From Tistrella mobilis (GTDB lineage: Bacteria; Pseudomonadota; Alphaproteobacteria; Tistrellales; Tistrellaceae): a stretch of 64,000 nucleotides of DNA. Of this stretch, positions 27,805 through 35,826 are shown in pieces (positions within the stretch are counted from its first letter, which is position 1; every line of letters begins with the position of its first letter). The DNA is taken from assembly GCF_039634785.1 (NCBI RefSeq), contig NZ_JBBIAB010000009.1, positions 62,001-126,000 on the forward strand. The letters run 5' to 3'. The notes under the pieces are model-generated. The model saw only the letters and a program-made list of their open reading frames with translations. It made no database searches and was not told the origin of the DNA. The translations under genes were made by a program, and so were the position numbers.

Positions 27805-29328
27805 ATGTCCAGCGCCCAGCGGAAGACCGCCATCCGTATCAGCCGTGCCGAGGATTTTCCGGCCTGGTTCCAGGAAGTGGTCAAGGAAGCCGAGATGGCC
27901 GAGCCCTCGGGCGTGCGCGGCTGCATGGTCATCCGCCCCTGGGGCTATGGCGTCTGGGAGCAGATCCAGAAGCGCTTCGACCAGCGCATCCGCGAGACCG
28001 GCCACCAGAACTGCTATTTCCCGATCTTCATCCCGCTCGACCTGATCGAGAAAGAGGCGGCCCATGTCGAGGGCTTCGCCAAGGAGATGGCGGTCGTCAC
28101 TCATCACCGCCTGGTCCAGAAGGACGGCAAGCTGGTCCCCGACGGGCAGCTGGAAGTGCCGCTGGTCGTCCGCCCGACCTCCGAGACCGTCATCGGTGAG
28201 GCCTTCGCCCGCTGGATCCGCAGCTATCGCGACCTGCCGCTGAAGATCAACCAGTGGGCCAATGTGGTCCGCTGGGAGATGCGCCCCCGGGTCTTCCTGC
28301 GCACCAGCGAATTCCTCTGGCAGGAGGGGCATACCGCCCACGCCACCCGCGAGGAGGCGATGGACGAAACCGCGACCATGCTCGAAGTCTATCGCGAGGT
28401 GGTCGAGGACTGGCTGGCGGTGCCGGTGATCCCGGGTGAGAAGCCCGAGAGCGAGCGCTTCCCCGGCGCGGTGGAAACCCATTGCATCGAGGCGATGATG
28501 CAGGACGGCAAGGCGCTGCAGGCCGGCACCTCGCATTTCCTGGGCCAGAACTTCTCCAGGGCCGCCAATATCCAGTTCCAGACCAAGGATGGCGGGCTCG
28601 AATTCGCCTACACCACCTCGTGGGGCGTCTCGACCCGGCTGATCGGCGCGCTGATCATGACCCATTCCGACGATGACGGCCTGCGGCTGCCCCCGGCCGT
28701 GGCGCCGGCGCAGATCGTGATCCTGCCGATCATCCGCGACGAGGCGAGCGAAGCCCAGGTGATGCCGGCGGTCGAGGCGCTGGCGAAGCGGCTGTCGGGC
28801 GAACGCTATCTGGACCTCCCGGTGCGGGTCGAGGTCGACCGCCGCGACATGAATGCCGGCGAAAAGCGCTGGTCGTGGATCAAGCGCGGTGTGCCGGTGA
28901 TCCTGGAAGTGGGCCCCCGCGACGTCGCCTCGGGCTCGGTCGCGGTCACCGAGCGTACGGCGCTTGACCAGAAGAAGGCGTTCCTGCCGCAGGACGAGCT
29001 GGTCTCGGGCATTTCGGACCGGCTGGCGGCGATCCATAAGCGGCTCTATGACGAGGCGGCCGCCTTCCGCGAGACCCGGATCCGCACCGACATCACCGAC
29101 TACGAGGCCTTCCGCGCCTTCTTCTCGAAGGAGGGCAGCGACTTCACCGGCGGGCTCGGCTTCGTGCGCGCCCCCTGGTGTGGGACGCGGGAAAGCGAGG
29201 CGAAGCTCGACGATCTGGGCGTCACCATCCGCTGCCTGCCCTATGACCAGGGCGATGTGGCGGGTAAGGCCTGCGTGCTGACCGGTGCGCCTGCGACCGT
29301 GGAAGCCATCTTCGCCAAGTCCTACTGA
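27805..29328 (+). CDS. proS: Prolyl-tRNA synthetase, eukaryote/archaea type (ProS type 3)
   Basis: 507 residues from the ATG at 27805. The N-terminus (A-E-D-F-P-A-W-F-Q-E-V-V), V-R-P-T-S-E-T motif 2 region, the R-T-S-E-F-L-W-Q-E-G-H-T-A-H class II motif and the C-terminal F-A-K-S-Y ending in tyrosine define the short archaeal/eukaryotic-type ProRS, not the usual alphaproteobacterial form. It charges tRNA-Pro. The C-terminal domain normally has four zinc-binding cysteines; here Cys459 and Cys490 remain while the partners are Ser464 and Thr493, so zinc binding is probably lost. A terminator follows. Confidence 0.9.
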   Translation: MSSAQRKTAIRISRAEDFPAWFQEVVKEAEMAEPSGVRGCMVIRPWGYGVWEQIQKRFDQRIRETGHQNCYFPIFIPLDLIEKEAAHVEGFAKEMAVVTHHRLVQKDGKLVPDGQLEVPLVVRPTSETVIGEAFARWIRSYRDLPLKINQWANVVRWEMRPRVFLRTSEFLWQEGHTAHATREEAMDETATMLEVYREVVEDWLAVPVIPGEKPESERFPGAVETHCIEAMMQDGKALQAGTSHFLGQNFSRAANIQFQTKDGGLEFAYTTSWGVSTRLIGALIMTHSDDDGLRLPPAVAPAQIVILPIIRDEASEAQVMPAVEALAKRLSGERYLDLPVRVEVDRRDMNAGEKRWSWIKRGVPVILEVGPRDVASGSVAVTERTALDQKKAFLPQDELVSGISDRLAAIHKRLYDEAAAFRETRIRTDITDYEAFRAFFSKEGSDFTGGLGFVRAPWCGTRESEAKLDDLGVTIRCLPYDQGDVAGKACVLTGAPATVEAIFAKSY

Positions 29329-29401
29329 TCCGCGTTCTGCTGATCGACACGGACCTGCGATGATCCTGCATCGTCGCAGCAATATTGCGCTGCACCAGAG
29401 T

Positions 29402-29440
29402 CACCCCTTCGGAAATTCCGCGAGGGGTGGCTTTTTCTTT
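29402..29440 (+). terminator. Rho-independent terminator after proS
   Basis: CACCCCT (29402-29408) pairs with AGGGGTG (29423-29429), followed by CTTTTTCTTT. It is 73 nt beyond the proS stop and ahead of the PAS gene. Confidence 0.85.
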
Positions 29441-29537
29441 GCGATCCGGAAAAATCCTCCGGACGGGCAGGGCAGGGGCTGCTATCGTTGCAGAAGGCCA
29501 TGACCGGCCGTGCGACCGCCAGGCAGGCATCCGCAAT

Positions 29538-29993
29538 ATGGACGATTTCGCGCGTCAGTTCGAAACCGACATCCTTCGCTCGGCCTACGCCTATTGGCGT
29601 GGGCTCTGCGGCGACGCCGGCATGCCGCTGCGGCGCCAGATCGATCCGCTCGATCTGCGCCGGCTGCTGCCGAACCTGTTCATCTATGACGTCGTCCGGG
29701 CGGAGGATGGCAGCTGGGACTACCGCTTCCGTCTGGTCGGGACGCGGATTTCAGAAGCCCATGGCGGCGATCATCGCGGACGGCTGCTGCGCGACGTCCA
29801 TGGCGATCAGTGGTCGCGGATCGAGGAGGATTATCACGGCGTGGTCCGCACCGGGCGGCCGAATTTCGCCCGCCGCTCTGGTTTTGCCATCAACAAGGAC
29901 TACGTGACCTATGAACGCATCCTGCTGCCGGTGAGCGATACCGGCGATCGTGTCGATGCCCTGTTCGGTGCCGCCCATTACTGGATGGGGTGA
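29538..29993 (+). CDS. Stand-alone PAS-domain protein (PAS_5 type)
   Basis: 151 residues from the ATG at 29538; an earlier in-frame start would run through the proS terminator and is rejected. It looks like a single PAS-like domain: L-R-R-L-L-P-N-L-F-I-Y-D-V-V, W-D-Y-R-F-R-L-V-G-T-R-I-S-E near residue 65, and a final L-F-G-A-A-H-Y-W. Such short proteins (PF07310 family) are common in Rhodospirillales, often in several copies, with no known output domain. It would sense or bind something in the cytoplasm; no ligand can be named. It stands alone between two terminators together with the DUF983 gene. Confidence 0.78.
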   Translation: MDDFARQFETDILRSAYAYWRGLCGDAGMPLRRQIDPLDLRRLLPNLFIYDVVRAEDGSWDYRFRLVGTRISEAHGGDHRGRLLRDVHGDQWSRIEEDYHGVVRTGRPNFARRSGFAINKDYVTYERILLPVSDTGDRVDALFGAAHYWMG

Positions 29994-30140
29994 TGTGGAG
30001 GCCGCGACGTCGTGTCGCGTGTCACGCGACGAAGCGTGCGCCCATATTGAGGATTGCGCATCCGTCCCGCCAGTTTCCGGGATCCCTTCCGCAATCCCGT
30101 TCCCATCAGCGATGCGCCCCAGCCCCGAGGAGAAGAGCCC

Positions 30141-30566
30141 ATGCCGGGCCAGAACATGTCGGGCCAGGAAGAAATGGTCTGGACCAATGCAATGACCGAA
30201 GAGGCAGCCGCCGAGCCGGCGCCGCCGGGCTTCTGGCGCGCGCTTCGCCGCGGCTTCGCCCGCCGCTGCCCCCGTTGCGGCGAGGCGCCGGCTTTCGACG
30301 GCTATCTGAAGGTGCGCGATCACTGCGATCACTGCGGCGAAGCGCTGGGCAGCTACCGGGCCGACGACGCGCCGCCCTATTTCACCATCTTCCTGGTCGG
30401 CCACATCGTGGTGCCGCTGATGCTGTGGGTGGAGAAGGACTGGATGCCCGATCTCTGGGTGCATGTCCTGCTCTGGATTCCGCTCAGCCTGATCCTGACC
30501 TTCCTGTTCCTGCCCCGCATCAAGGGGGCGGTGCTGGGGGCGATGGTCCATCTGGGCATCCACTAG
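30141..30566 (+). CDS. DUF983 membrane protein with zinc ribbon
   Basis: 141 residues from the ATG at 30141 (CGAGGAGAAG upstream). After about 35 variable residues comes R-G-F-A-R-R-C-P-R-C-G-E-A-P and C-D-H-C-G, a two-CxxC zinc ribbon, then A-D-D-A-P-P-Y-F-T-I-F-L-V-G-H-I-V and a second hydrophobic helix. This layout is characteristic of DUF983, often found near cytochrome oxidase assembly genes in alphaproteobacteria, though no such genes are here. Function unknown. A strong terminator follows. Confidence 0.88.
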   Translation: MPGQNMSGQEEMVWTNAMTEEAAAEPAPPGFWRALRRGFARRCPRCGEAPAFDGYLKVRDHCDHCGEALGSYRADDAPPYFTIFLVGHIVVPLMLWVEKDWMPDLWVHVLLWIPLSLILTFLFLPRIKGAVLGAMVHLGIH

Positions 30567-30598
30567 CCCCCTCTGCCCGCGCAGGTCCGGGTTCCCGG

Positions 30599-30636
30599 AA
30601 CGCCCGTGTCCTTTTTGAGGGGCATGGGCGTTTTTT
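30599..30636 (+). terminator. Rho-independent terminator after DUF983 gene
   Basis: AACGCCC (30599-30605) pairs with GGGCGTT (30626-30632), extended by inner pairs, and is followed by a run of six T. It lies 33 nt after the stop. Confidence 0.85.
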
Positions 30637-30669
30637 CGTGGTCTGACCGACACTTCCGCATTCGGCGGC

Positions 30670-30704
30670 TTGGTAATCGGTGACGCAGGACCTATGTCTA
30701 GGTC
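30670..30704 (+). promoter_or_regulatory. marR promoter with overlapping operator
   Basis: TTGGTA (30670-30675) and TATGTC (30693-30698) with a 17-nt spacer form a sigma70-like promoter. GACCTA-TGTC-TAGGTC (30689-30704), a perfect 6-4-6 palindrome, covers the -10 element. Binding there would block the promoter, as expected for an autorepressing MarR protein encoded from 30819. Confidence 0.6.
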
Positions 30705-30818
30705 ATGGGGATGCGGTTTCCGATCGGGGATCTCCCGACAAGATCACGATCGGCCGTGGCATCCCGTCCGAATGACGTACCCATCCTCGAATTCGTCCTC
30801 GAACCAGAGGGAGGCAGG

Positions 30819-31265
30819 ATGCAGCCCGTCGAAGAGCTTCGCTATCTGATCCTGGCGGCACAGCGCGAAGCCTACCGTCAGCTCGCCGACCGGCTGCGGC
30901 CGCTCGGCCTTACGCCCTCCCAGGCGGAGGTGCTGACGGTCTTGGCCCAGCGTGAGCCCCTGTCGCTGGTCGATCTGGGCGAGTTGCTGGTCTGCGAGAC
31001 CGGCAGCCCCAGCCGGCTGGTCAATGGTCTGGTCGAACACGGCCTGGTGCGCCGGGACCGTTCCGACACCGACCGTCGGATGATCACTCTCACCCTCACC
31101 GACCGCGGCCGATCCCAGGTCCAGCGGCTGACCGATATCGACCGTCAATATCACGCCGACATGTCGCGCCGGCTGAACGGCGACGACCTCGACCATGTCA
31201 CCCGCGCCCTCTGGCAGCTGGTCGGTGACCGGCCGGCCGGCCGGGCTCTGCAGAAACGGCGCTGA
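30819..31265 (+). CDS. MarR-family transcriptional regulator
   Basis: 148 residues from the ATG at 30819, preceded by AGAGGGAGG. The winged helix reads L-S-L-V-D-L-G-E-L-L-V-C-E-T-G-S-P-S-R-L-V-N-G-L, followed by L-V-R-R-D-R-S-D-T-D-R-R-M-I-T-L-T-L-T. A single cysteine lies in the recognition region (L-V-C-E-T-G), which could act as a redox switch as in OhrR-like proteins, though the OhrR N-terminal cysteine pattern is not present. It has its own promoter with an overlapping palindrome. Convergent with the GntR gene, so its targets are likely itself and distant genes. Confidence 0.9.
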   Translation: MQPVEELRYLILAAQREAYRQLADRLRPLGLTPSQAEVLTVLAQREPLSLVDLGELLVCETGSPSRLVNGLVEHGLVRRDRSDTDRRMITLTLTDRGRSQVQRLTDIDRQYHADMSRRLNGDDLDHVTRALWQLVGDRPAGRALQKRR

Positions 31266-31296
31266 GGCGAGCCTCCCCTTCAGCCGGGGGAAACCC

Positions 31297-32013
31297 TCAG
31301 CCGGGACCGAACATCGCGACGACCCTCTGCCGGGCCGTACCGATATGATAGTCGCTCGCCTCCGCGAAACTCGTCGCGTCGCCTGACCGGAGCGCGTCGA
31401 GCAAGGGCTCGTGGGTGCGGGCGATTTCGTGCGGGTCGTCGTAAAGCCGGCCGATCATGGCAATGCCATAGCGGGTCTCGGCGGTCAGCTCGTCGAAGAC
31501 CTTGAGCAGGCGGCGATTGCCGGCGAAGACGCAGATCATGCGGTGGAACTTCAGATCCTCCTCGATCTGACGGTCGCCATCACCTGCCTCGGCCAGACGA
31601 TGGAGCAGCTGCACCTGCGCCGACAGGGCGGTGTCCATCTCGGGCGTCAACCGGCCGGCCAGCAATCCGCCTGCATGGCGTTCCAGGCACATGCGCAGAT
31701 CATAGATCTGGTCCAGATCCGCCGCATCGAAGCTGCGGACGAAGAAGCCGCGGCGCGGCACCGCGACCACCAGCCCCCGGTTTTCCAGCAGGCGGGCCGC
31801 CTCGCGCACGGGGGCGCGGCTCACCCCCAGATCGCGCGCGATGGTCGCCTCGGTCAACCGGGCGCCGGGGGCAAACCCCCCCTTCATGATCGCCTCGGTC
31901 AGGACCTGGGCGATGCGGTTGACCAGGTCGTCCTGCGCCAGCGCCGCAAGCTGCGGCGTGGCCTGGGTACCTGCGGCACTATGCGGGGGGCGTGTCGGTC
32001 CGGTTGCGGTCAT
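31297..32013 (-). CDS. GntR-family regulator with FCD domain
   Basis: 238 residues. N-terminal winged helix G-A-R-L-T-E-A-T-I-A-R-D-L-G-V-S-R-A-P-V-R-E-A-A-R-L-L-E near residues 50-80, then an all-helical FCD ligand domain with D-L-R-M-C-L-E, D-L-K-F-H-R-M-I and the later H (T-H-E-P-L-L-D-A-L), histidines that bind metal in this class. It is divergent from the class II aldolase and ABC operon. The gap contains ATTGTCGACAAT, the expected FCD operator type, so it probably represses that operon until a sugar acid or related ligand binds. Confidence 0.92.
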   Translation of the reverse strand: MTATGPTRPPHSAAGTQATPQLAALAQDDLVNRIAQVLTEAIMKGGFAPGARLTEATIARDLGVSRAPVREAARLLENRGLVVAVPRRGFFVRSFDAADLDQIYDLRMCLERHAGGLLAGRLTPEMDTALSAQVQLLHRLAEAGDGDRQIEEDLKFHRMICVFAGNRRLLKVFDELTAETRYGIAMIGRLYDDPHEIARTHEPLLDALRSGDATSFAEASDYHIGTARQRVVAMFGPG

Positions 32014-32060
32014 ATGTCACCTCTCCCTTGCGACTATGCCCGAAACATGGTCGAATGTCG

Positions 32061-32072
32061 ATTGTCGACAAT
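32061..32072. promoter_or_regulatory. FCD-GntR operator candidate
   Basis: ATTGTCGACAAT is a perfect 12-bp palindrome with the TTGTNNACAA core typical of FCD-type GntR sites. A wider inverted repeat, AATGTCG (32054-32060) and CGACATT (32081-32087), flanks it. It is 47 nt upstream of the gntR start. Confidence 0.65.
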
Positions 32073-32120
32073 TTGCAACGCGACATTCCGCCGCCCCCGC
32101 GTCGCGTTTGCAGCCCCCAT

Positions 32121-32165
32121 CCGTCGACCGCCTGGCTTCGTCGACTGCCCCGCCCGTCGACCGCC
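32121..32165. repeat. Three phased GTCGAC-core repeats in aldolase leader
   Basis: CCGTCGACCGCC at 32121-32132 and 32154-32165 are identical; TCGTCGACTGCC at 32138-32149 matches 10 of 12. The start positions are 17 and 16 nt apart. With the palindrome at 32061-32072 this makes four GTCGAC cores in the divergent gap. They could be accessory sites for the adjacent GntR. Confidence 0.5.
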
Positions 32166-32241
32166 CCAGCCTATCGACGACTCTTTCCGCGCCCGCCGTT
32201 GCGGGGCACCGCATCCGTCATCTCCGCGCGAGGTCCGCCTG

Positions 32242-33033
32242 ATGCAGACCGCATCCCAGCTCCACCCCACCACCGAGGCCGCCACCGATCCCGTCGACAA
32301 GGTCCGGATCGATCTGGCCGCGGCCTATCGGCTGGTCGCCCATTTCGGCCTGGACGACAGCATCTTCACCCATATCTCGGCGCGCGTGGCCGATGCCGAG
32401 GACGGGACCGGCCGGTTCCTGATCAATCCCTACGGCCTGCGCTTCGACGAGGTGACGGCGTCGAACCTGGTGACGGTGGATCTGAACGGCCGGATCATCG
32501 ACGACCCGTATGGCGCCGGCATCAATGCCGCGGGCTTCACCATCCACAGCGCCGTTCATGCCGCACGTCACGACGTGCAGTGCGTGCTGCACACCCACAC
32601 CGTCGCCGGCGTCGCCGTGTCGTGCCAGGCAGAGGGGTTGCTGCCGCTGAACCAGTGGTCGCTGCAGTTCCACGACCGCATCGCCTTCCATGAATACGAA
32701 GGCATTGCGCTGGATCTGGACGAGCGCGAGCGGCTGGTGAACGATCTGGGCGACCGCAAGGTGATGATCCTGCGCAATCACGGCCTGCTGACCTGCGGCA
32801 GCACGGTCGCGGAGGCGTTCAAGCTGATGTACAATCTGGAGCGCAGCTGCAAGGCGCAGCTTGCCCTGCAGGCCTCGGGCGCGCCTGTCCATCGCCCGAG
32901 CGACGAGGTGGCGCGCAAGACCGCCGCCCAGTATTCGGGCTGGAGCGACAAGCACGGCCACAACCGGCCCGACCCGGAGTGGGAGGCCTATCTGCGCCTC
33001 CTCCGTCGGACCCAGCCCGATTTCGAGAACTGA
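32242..33033 (+). CDS. Class II aldolase/adducin-family protein
   Basis: 263 residues. The class II aldolase fold is clear: H-F-G-L-D-D-S-I-F-T-H-I-S-A-R near the start, L-I-N-P-Y-G-L-R-F-D-E, H-T-H-T-V-A-G with the zinc histidines (H-T-H near residue 118) and L-R-N-H-G-L-L-T-C-G with the third histidine near 180. Members are sugar-phosphate aldolases, dehydratases or decarboxylases; this subgroup, often annotated class II aldolase/adducin, has no fixed substrate. First gene of the operon controlled by the divergent FCD-GntR; 146 bp with a small hairpin separate it from the ABC binding-protein gene. Confidence 0.88.
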   Translation: MQTASQLHPTTEAATDPVDKVRIDLAAAYRLVAHFGLDDSIFTHISARVADAEDGTGRFLINPYGLRFDEVTASNLVTVDLNGRIIDDPYGAGINAAGFTIHSAVHAARHDVQCVLHTHTVAGVAVSCQAEGLLPLNQWSLQFHDRIAFHEYEGIALDLDERERLVNDLGDRKVMILRNHGLLTCGSTVAEAFKLMYNLERSCKAQLALQASGAPVHRPSDEVARKTAAQYSGWSDKHGHNRPDPEWEAYLRLLRRTQPDFEN

Positions 33034-33046
33034 CCGACCAGAACAG

Positions 33047-33086
33047 GATTTCGTGCCCGGCAGGGAGGCCGGGCGCGGATTTCGTG
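33047..33086. other. Hairpin flanked by direct repeats before ABC operon
   Basis: GCCCGGC (33055-33061) pairs with GCCGGGC (33068-33074); GGATTTCGTG occurs at 33047-33056 and again at 33077-33086. There is no T tract, so it may be an mRNA stability or attenuation element between the aldolase and the binding-protein genes. Confidence 0.35.
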
Positions 33087-33179
33087 GCCGTTCGACGACA
33101 GATCGAAACCAACGACACCAGAACGGGATGAGCCACGTCCGAAGACCGACGTAAAACCGAGACGTCAGGGGGAACAGGA

Positions 33180-34727
33180 ATGATCAGGGGAATTCTGCTC
33201 GGCGGCGTGGCAGCGCTGTCGTGGATCTTCGCGGCCACCGCAGCACCCGTCGAGGGAGGACGGGCCAATGTGGTGATCCAGCCCGAACCGCCGGGACTGA
33301 TGCTGGGCATGATCCAGAACGGCCCGACGCAGATGGTGGCCGGCAACATCTATGAAGGCCTGCTGCGCTACGACAAATCGCTGAAGCCGATGCCGCAGCT
33401 CGCCGAGAGCTGGACCGTGTCCGGCGACGGCACGATCTACACCTTCAAGCTTCGCCAGGGTGTCACCTGGCATGACGGCAAGCCGTTCACCTCGGCCGAT
33501 GTCGTCTTCTCGGTCGACAAGTTCCTGCGCGAGACCCATGCGCGCCTGCGCGCCTCGCTCGCCTATGTCGACAACATCTCGGCGCCGGACGACCACACCG
33601 TCGTCTTCAAGCTGAAGGAGCCCTTCGGCCCCTTCCTCGGCATCTTCGAGGTCGGCACCATGCCGATGGTGCCGAAGCACATCTATGAAGGCACCGACTA
33701 CAAGACCAACCCTGCGAACAACACGCCGATCGGCACCGGCCCCTTCAAGTTCAAGGAATGGGTCAAGGGTTCGCATATCCTGCTGGTCAAGAACGAGAAC
33801 TATTACGAGAAGGGCAAGCCCCATCTCGACGAGATCTACTGGCATGTGATCCCCGACGCGGCCTCGCGCGCCGTCGCCTTCGAAAACGGCACGGTCGACA
33901 TCCTGCCGGGCGGCTCGGTCGAGAATTTCGACGTGCCGCGGCTGACCGCGATGGACAATGTCTGCGTCACCGACGAGGGCTGGGAGTTCTTCTCGCCCCT
34001 GTCCTGGCTGTGGCTGAACAATCGCGAAGGCCCCACCAAGGACGTGCGCTTCCGCAAGGCGATCATGTACGCGATGGATCGCGAATTCGCCAAGGACGTG
34101 CTCTGGAACGGTCTGGGTGACGTGGCCACGGGTCCGTTCTCGTCCAAGATCCGCTTCTACTCCGACGACGTCACGCCCTATCCGCACGACCCCGAGAAGG
34201 CCAAGGCGCTGCTGAAGGAGATGGGCTATGACGGCACGCCCGTCCGCCTGCTGCCGCTGCCCTATGGCGAGACCTGGCAGCGCTGGGCGGAAGCGGTGAA
34301 GCAGAATCTGGAAGAGGTGGGCATCAAGGTCGAACTGGTCGCGACCGACGTCGCCGGCTGGAACCAGAAGGTCGCCGACTGGGATTACGACCTCGCCTTC
34401 ACCTATCTCTACCAGTATGGCGACCCGGCGCTCGGCGTGTCGCGGACCTATGTCTCGACCAACATCGCCAAGGGCTCGCCCTGGAACAATGTCGAGGGCT
34501 ATGTCTCGCCCGAGATCGACAAGCTGTTCCACGAGGGGGCCAGCGCCTTCTCCGACAAGAAGCGCGAGGCGGTCTACAAGGTCGTCCAGAAGAAGCTGGT
34601 CGAAGACGTGCCGGTGGCCTGGCTGCTGGAACTCGGCTTCCCGACCATCACCCGCTGCAACGTGAAGAACCTGATCACCACGGGCATCGGCGTGAACGAC
34701 GGCTTCAAGGACGCCTGGATCGAGTGA
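33180..34727 (+). CDS. ABC transporter substrate-binding protein (Dpp/SBP_bac_5)
   Basis: 515 residues with a signal peptide (I-L-L-G-G-V-A-A-L-S core, cleavage near T-A-A). The mature protein has the family-5 signature: I-Y-E-G-L-L-R-Y-D, P-Q-L-A-E-S-W-T-V-S, T-F-K-L-R-Q-G-V-T-W-H-D-G-K-P-F-T-S-A-D-V near residues 90-110, and V-R-F-R-K-A-I-M-Y-A-M-D-R. Such proteins bind peptides, opines, nickel or glycosides in the periplasm. Ligand not readable. AGGGGG precedes the start. Permeases and ATPase follow in order. Confidence 0.92.
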   Translation: MIRGILLGGVAALSWIFAATAAPVEGGRANVVIQPEPPGLMLGMIQNGPTQMVAGNIYEGLLRYDKSLKPMPQLAESWTVSGDGTIYTFKLRQGVTWHDGKPFTSADVVFSVDKFLRETHARLRASLAYVDNISAPDDHTVVFKLKEPFGPFLGIFEVGTMPMVPKHIYEGTDYKTNPANNTPIGTGPFKFKEWVKGSHILLVKNENYYEKGKPHLDEIYWHVIPDAASRAVAFENGTVDILPGGSVENFDVPRLTAMDNVCVTDEGWEFFSPLSWLWLNNREGPTKDVRFRKAIMYAMDREFAKDVLWNGLGDVATGPFSSKIRFYSDDVTPYPHDPEKAKALLKEMGYDGTPVRLLPLPYGETWQRWAEAVKQNLEEVGIKVELVATDVAGWNQKVADWDYDLAFTYLYQYGDPALGVSRTYVSTNIAKGSPWNNVEGYVSPEIDKLFHEGASAFSDKKREAVYKVVQKKLVEDVPVAWLLELGFPTITRCNVKNLITTGIGVNDGFKDAWIE

Positions 34728-34848
34728 CCGGCGGGATGTGACGGCCGGTCGGGACCGCTCTGTCCGGGAGCGGCCCCGCCGGGCCGGCCGTCGCATCCGT
34801 CGCGTTCCTGCCATTCCCTTCCGGGCGCCCCGTCGAGGAGACCTGTCG

Positions 34849-35826
34849 ATGGCGCTTGCACGCTTCCTGTTCGGCCGGCTGGTCAAGGCCGCCCTGGTGC
34901 TGCTTGCGGTTCTGGTGCTGAACTTCTTTCTGATCCACGCGGCGCCGGGTGATCCGGCGGCGGTCATGGCCGGCGAGGCCGGTGCCGCCGACGAGATCTT
35001 CATCCAGCAGCTGCGCGAGCGCTTCGGCCTCGATCAGCCGCTGCATGTGCAGCTGTGGATCTACCTCTCGGGCGTGGTCACGCTCGACTTCGGCTATTCC
35101 TATCGTCAGCAGATGCCGGTCCTGGATCTGATCATGGACCGCCTGCCGGCGACATTGCTGCTGACCGGCACCGCCTTCGTGATCTCGCTGATCATGGGCG
35201 TCGCGGCCGGAGCAGTTGCGGCCATGCGCCGCGGCAAGTGGTCGGACACGGCCATCACGACGGCCGCCCTGATCTTTTATGCGACACCGCTTTACTGGGT
35301 GGCGCTGATGGCCGTGCTGCTCTTTTCGGTGGAACTCGGCTGGCTGCCGGGCTTCGGCATGGAAACGGTCGGCGGCGATGCCACCGGCTTCGGCCATGTG
35401 CTCGATGTCGCCGAACACCTGATCCTGCCGGCCTTCACCCTGGGCCTGTTCTTCATGGCGGTCTACACCCGCATGACCCGTGCGTCGATGCTGGAGGTCT
35501 CGCGGCTGGATTTCGTGAAAACCGCACGTGCCAAGGGGCTGAAGCCCGCCGTCATCCAGCGCCGCCACGTGCTGCGCAACGCCATTCTGCCGATCGTCAC
35601 CCTGGCCGGCCTCCAGGCCGGGCAGATGGTCGGCGGTGCCATCCTCACCGAGACCGTTTTCGCCTGGCCGGGCATCGGCCGGCTGATGTTCGAGGCCCTG
35701 CTGCAGCGTGACTACAACCTGCTGCTCGGCATCTTCTTCGTCTCGGCGGCGATGGTGATCCTGTTCAACCTGGTGACCGACCTGATCTACCGGGTCGCCG
35801 ATCCCAGGATCGAGGTGGGGGCATGA
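34849..35826 (+). CDS. ABC transporter permease (DppB type)
   Basis: 325 residues from the ATG at 34849 (GAGGAG upstream). Six helices; the N-terminal F-L-I-H-A-A-P-G-D-P and L-R-E-R-F-G-L-D-Q-P-L-H-V-Q blocks and the EAA-like loop A-R-A-K-G-L-K-P-A-V-I-Q-R-R-H-V-L-R-N-A near residue 225 identify DppB. It ends D-P-R-I-E-V-G-A, the usual C-terminus. Its stop overlaps the next permease by 4 nt. Confidence 0.93.
   Translation: MALARFLFGRLVKAALVLLAVLVLNFFLIHAAPGDPAAVMAGEAGAADEIFIQQLRERFGLDQPLHVQLWIYLSGVVTLDFGYSYRQQMPVLDLIMDRLPATLLLTGTAFVISLIMGVAAGAVAAMRRGKWSDTAITTAALIFYATPLYWVALMAVLLFSVELGWLPGFGMETVGGDATGFGHVLDVAEHLILPAFTLGLFFMAVYTRMTRASMLEVSRLDFVKTARAKGLKPAVIQRRHVLRNAILPIVTLAGLQAGQMVGGAILTETVFAWPGIGRLMFEALLQRDYNLLLGIFFVSAAMVILFNLVTDLIYRVADPRIEVGA

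Noticed and set aside
27174-27932. Minus-strand frame over the small membrane protein gene
   Set aside because: Low-complexity Arg/Gly/His-rich product that crosses into proS; the plus-strand frame has a ribosome site and membrane helices.
27592-29382. Long open frame antisense to proS (about 596 codons)
   Set aside because: It is an effect of high GC and biased third positions. Its translation has low complexity and no family features, while the opposite strand encodes a complete prolyl-tRNA synthetase.
31411-32241. Long upstream extension of the class II aldolase frame
   Set aside because: It runs antisense over the gntR gene and through the operator region; the ATG at 32242 gives the normal family length.
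33165-35003. Antisense frame of about 612 codons over the binding-protein gene
   Set aside because: No recognisable domain; it covers a clear SBP_bac_5 gene in the opposite direction.
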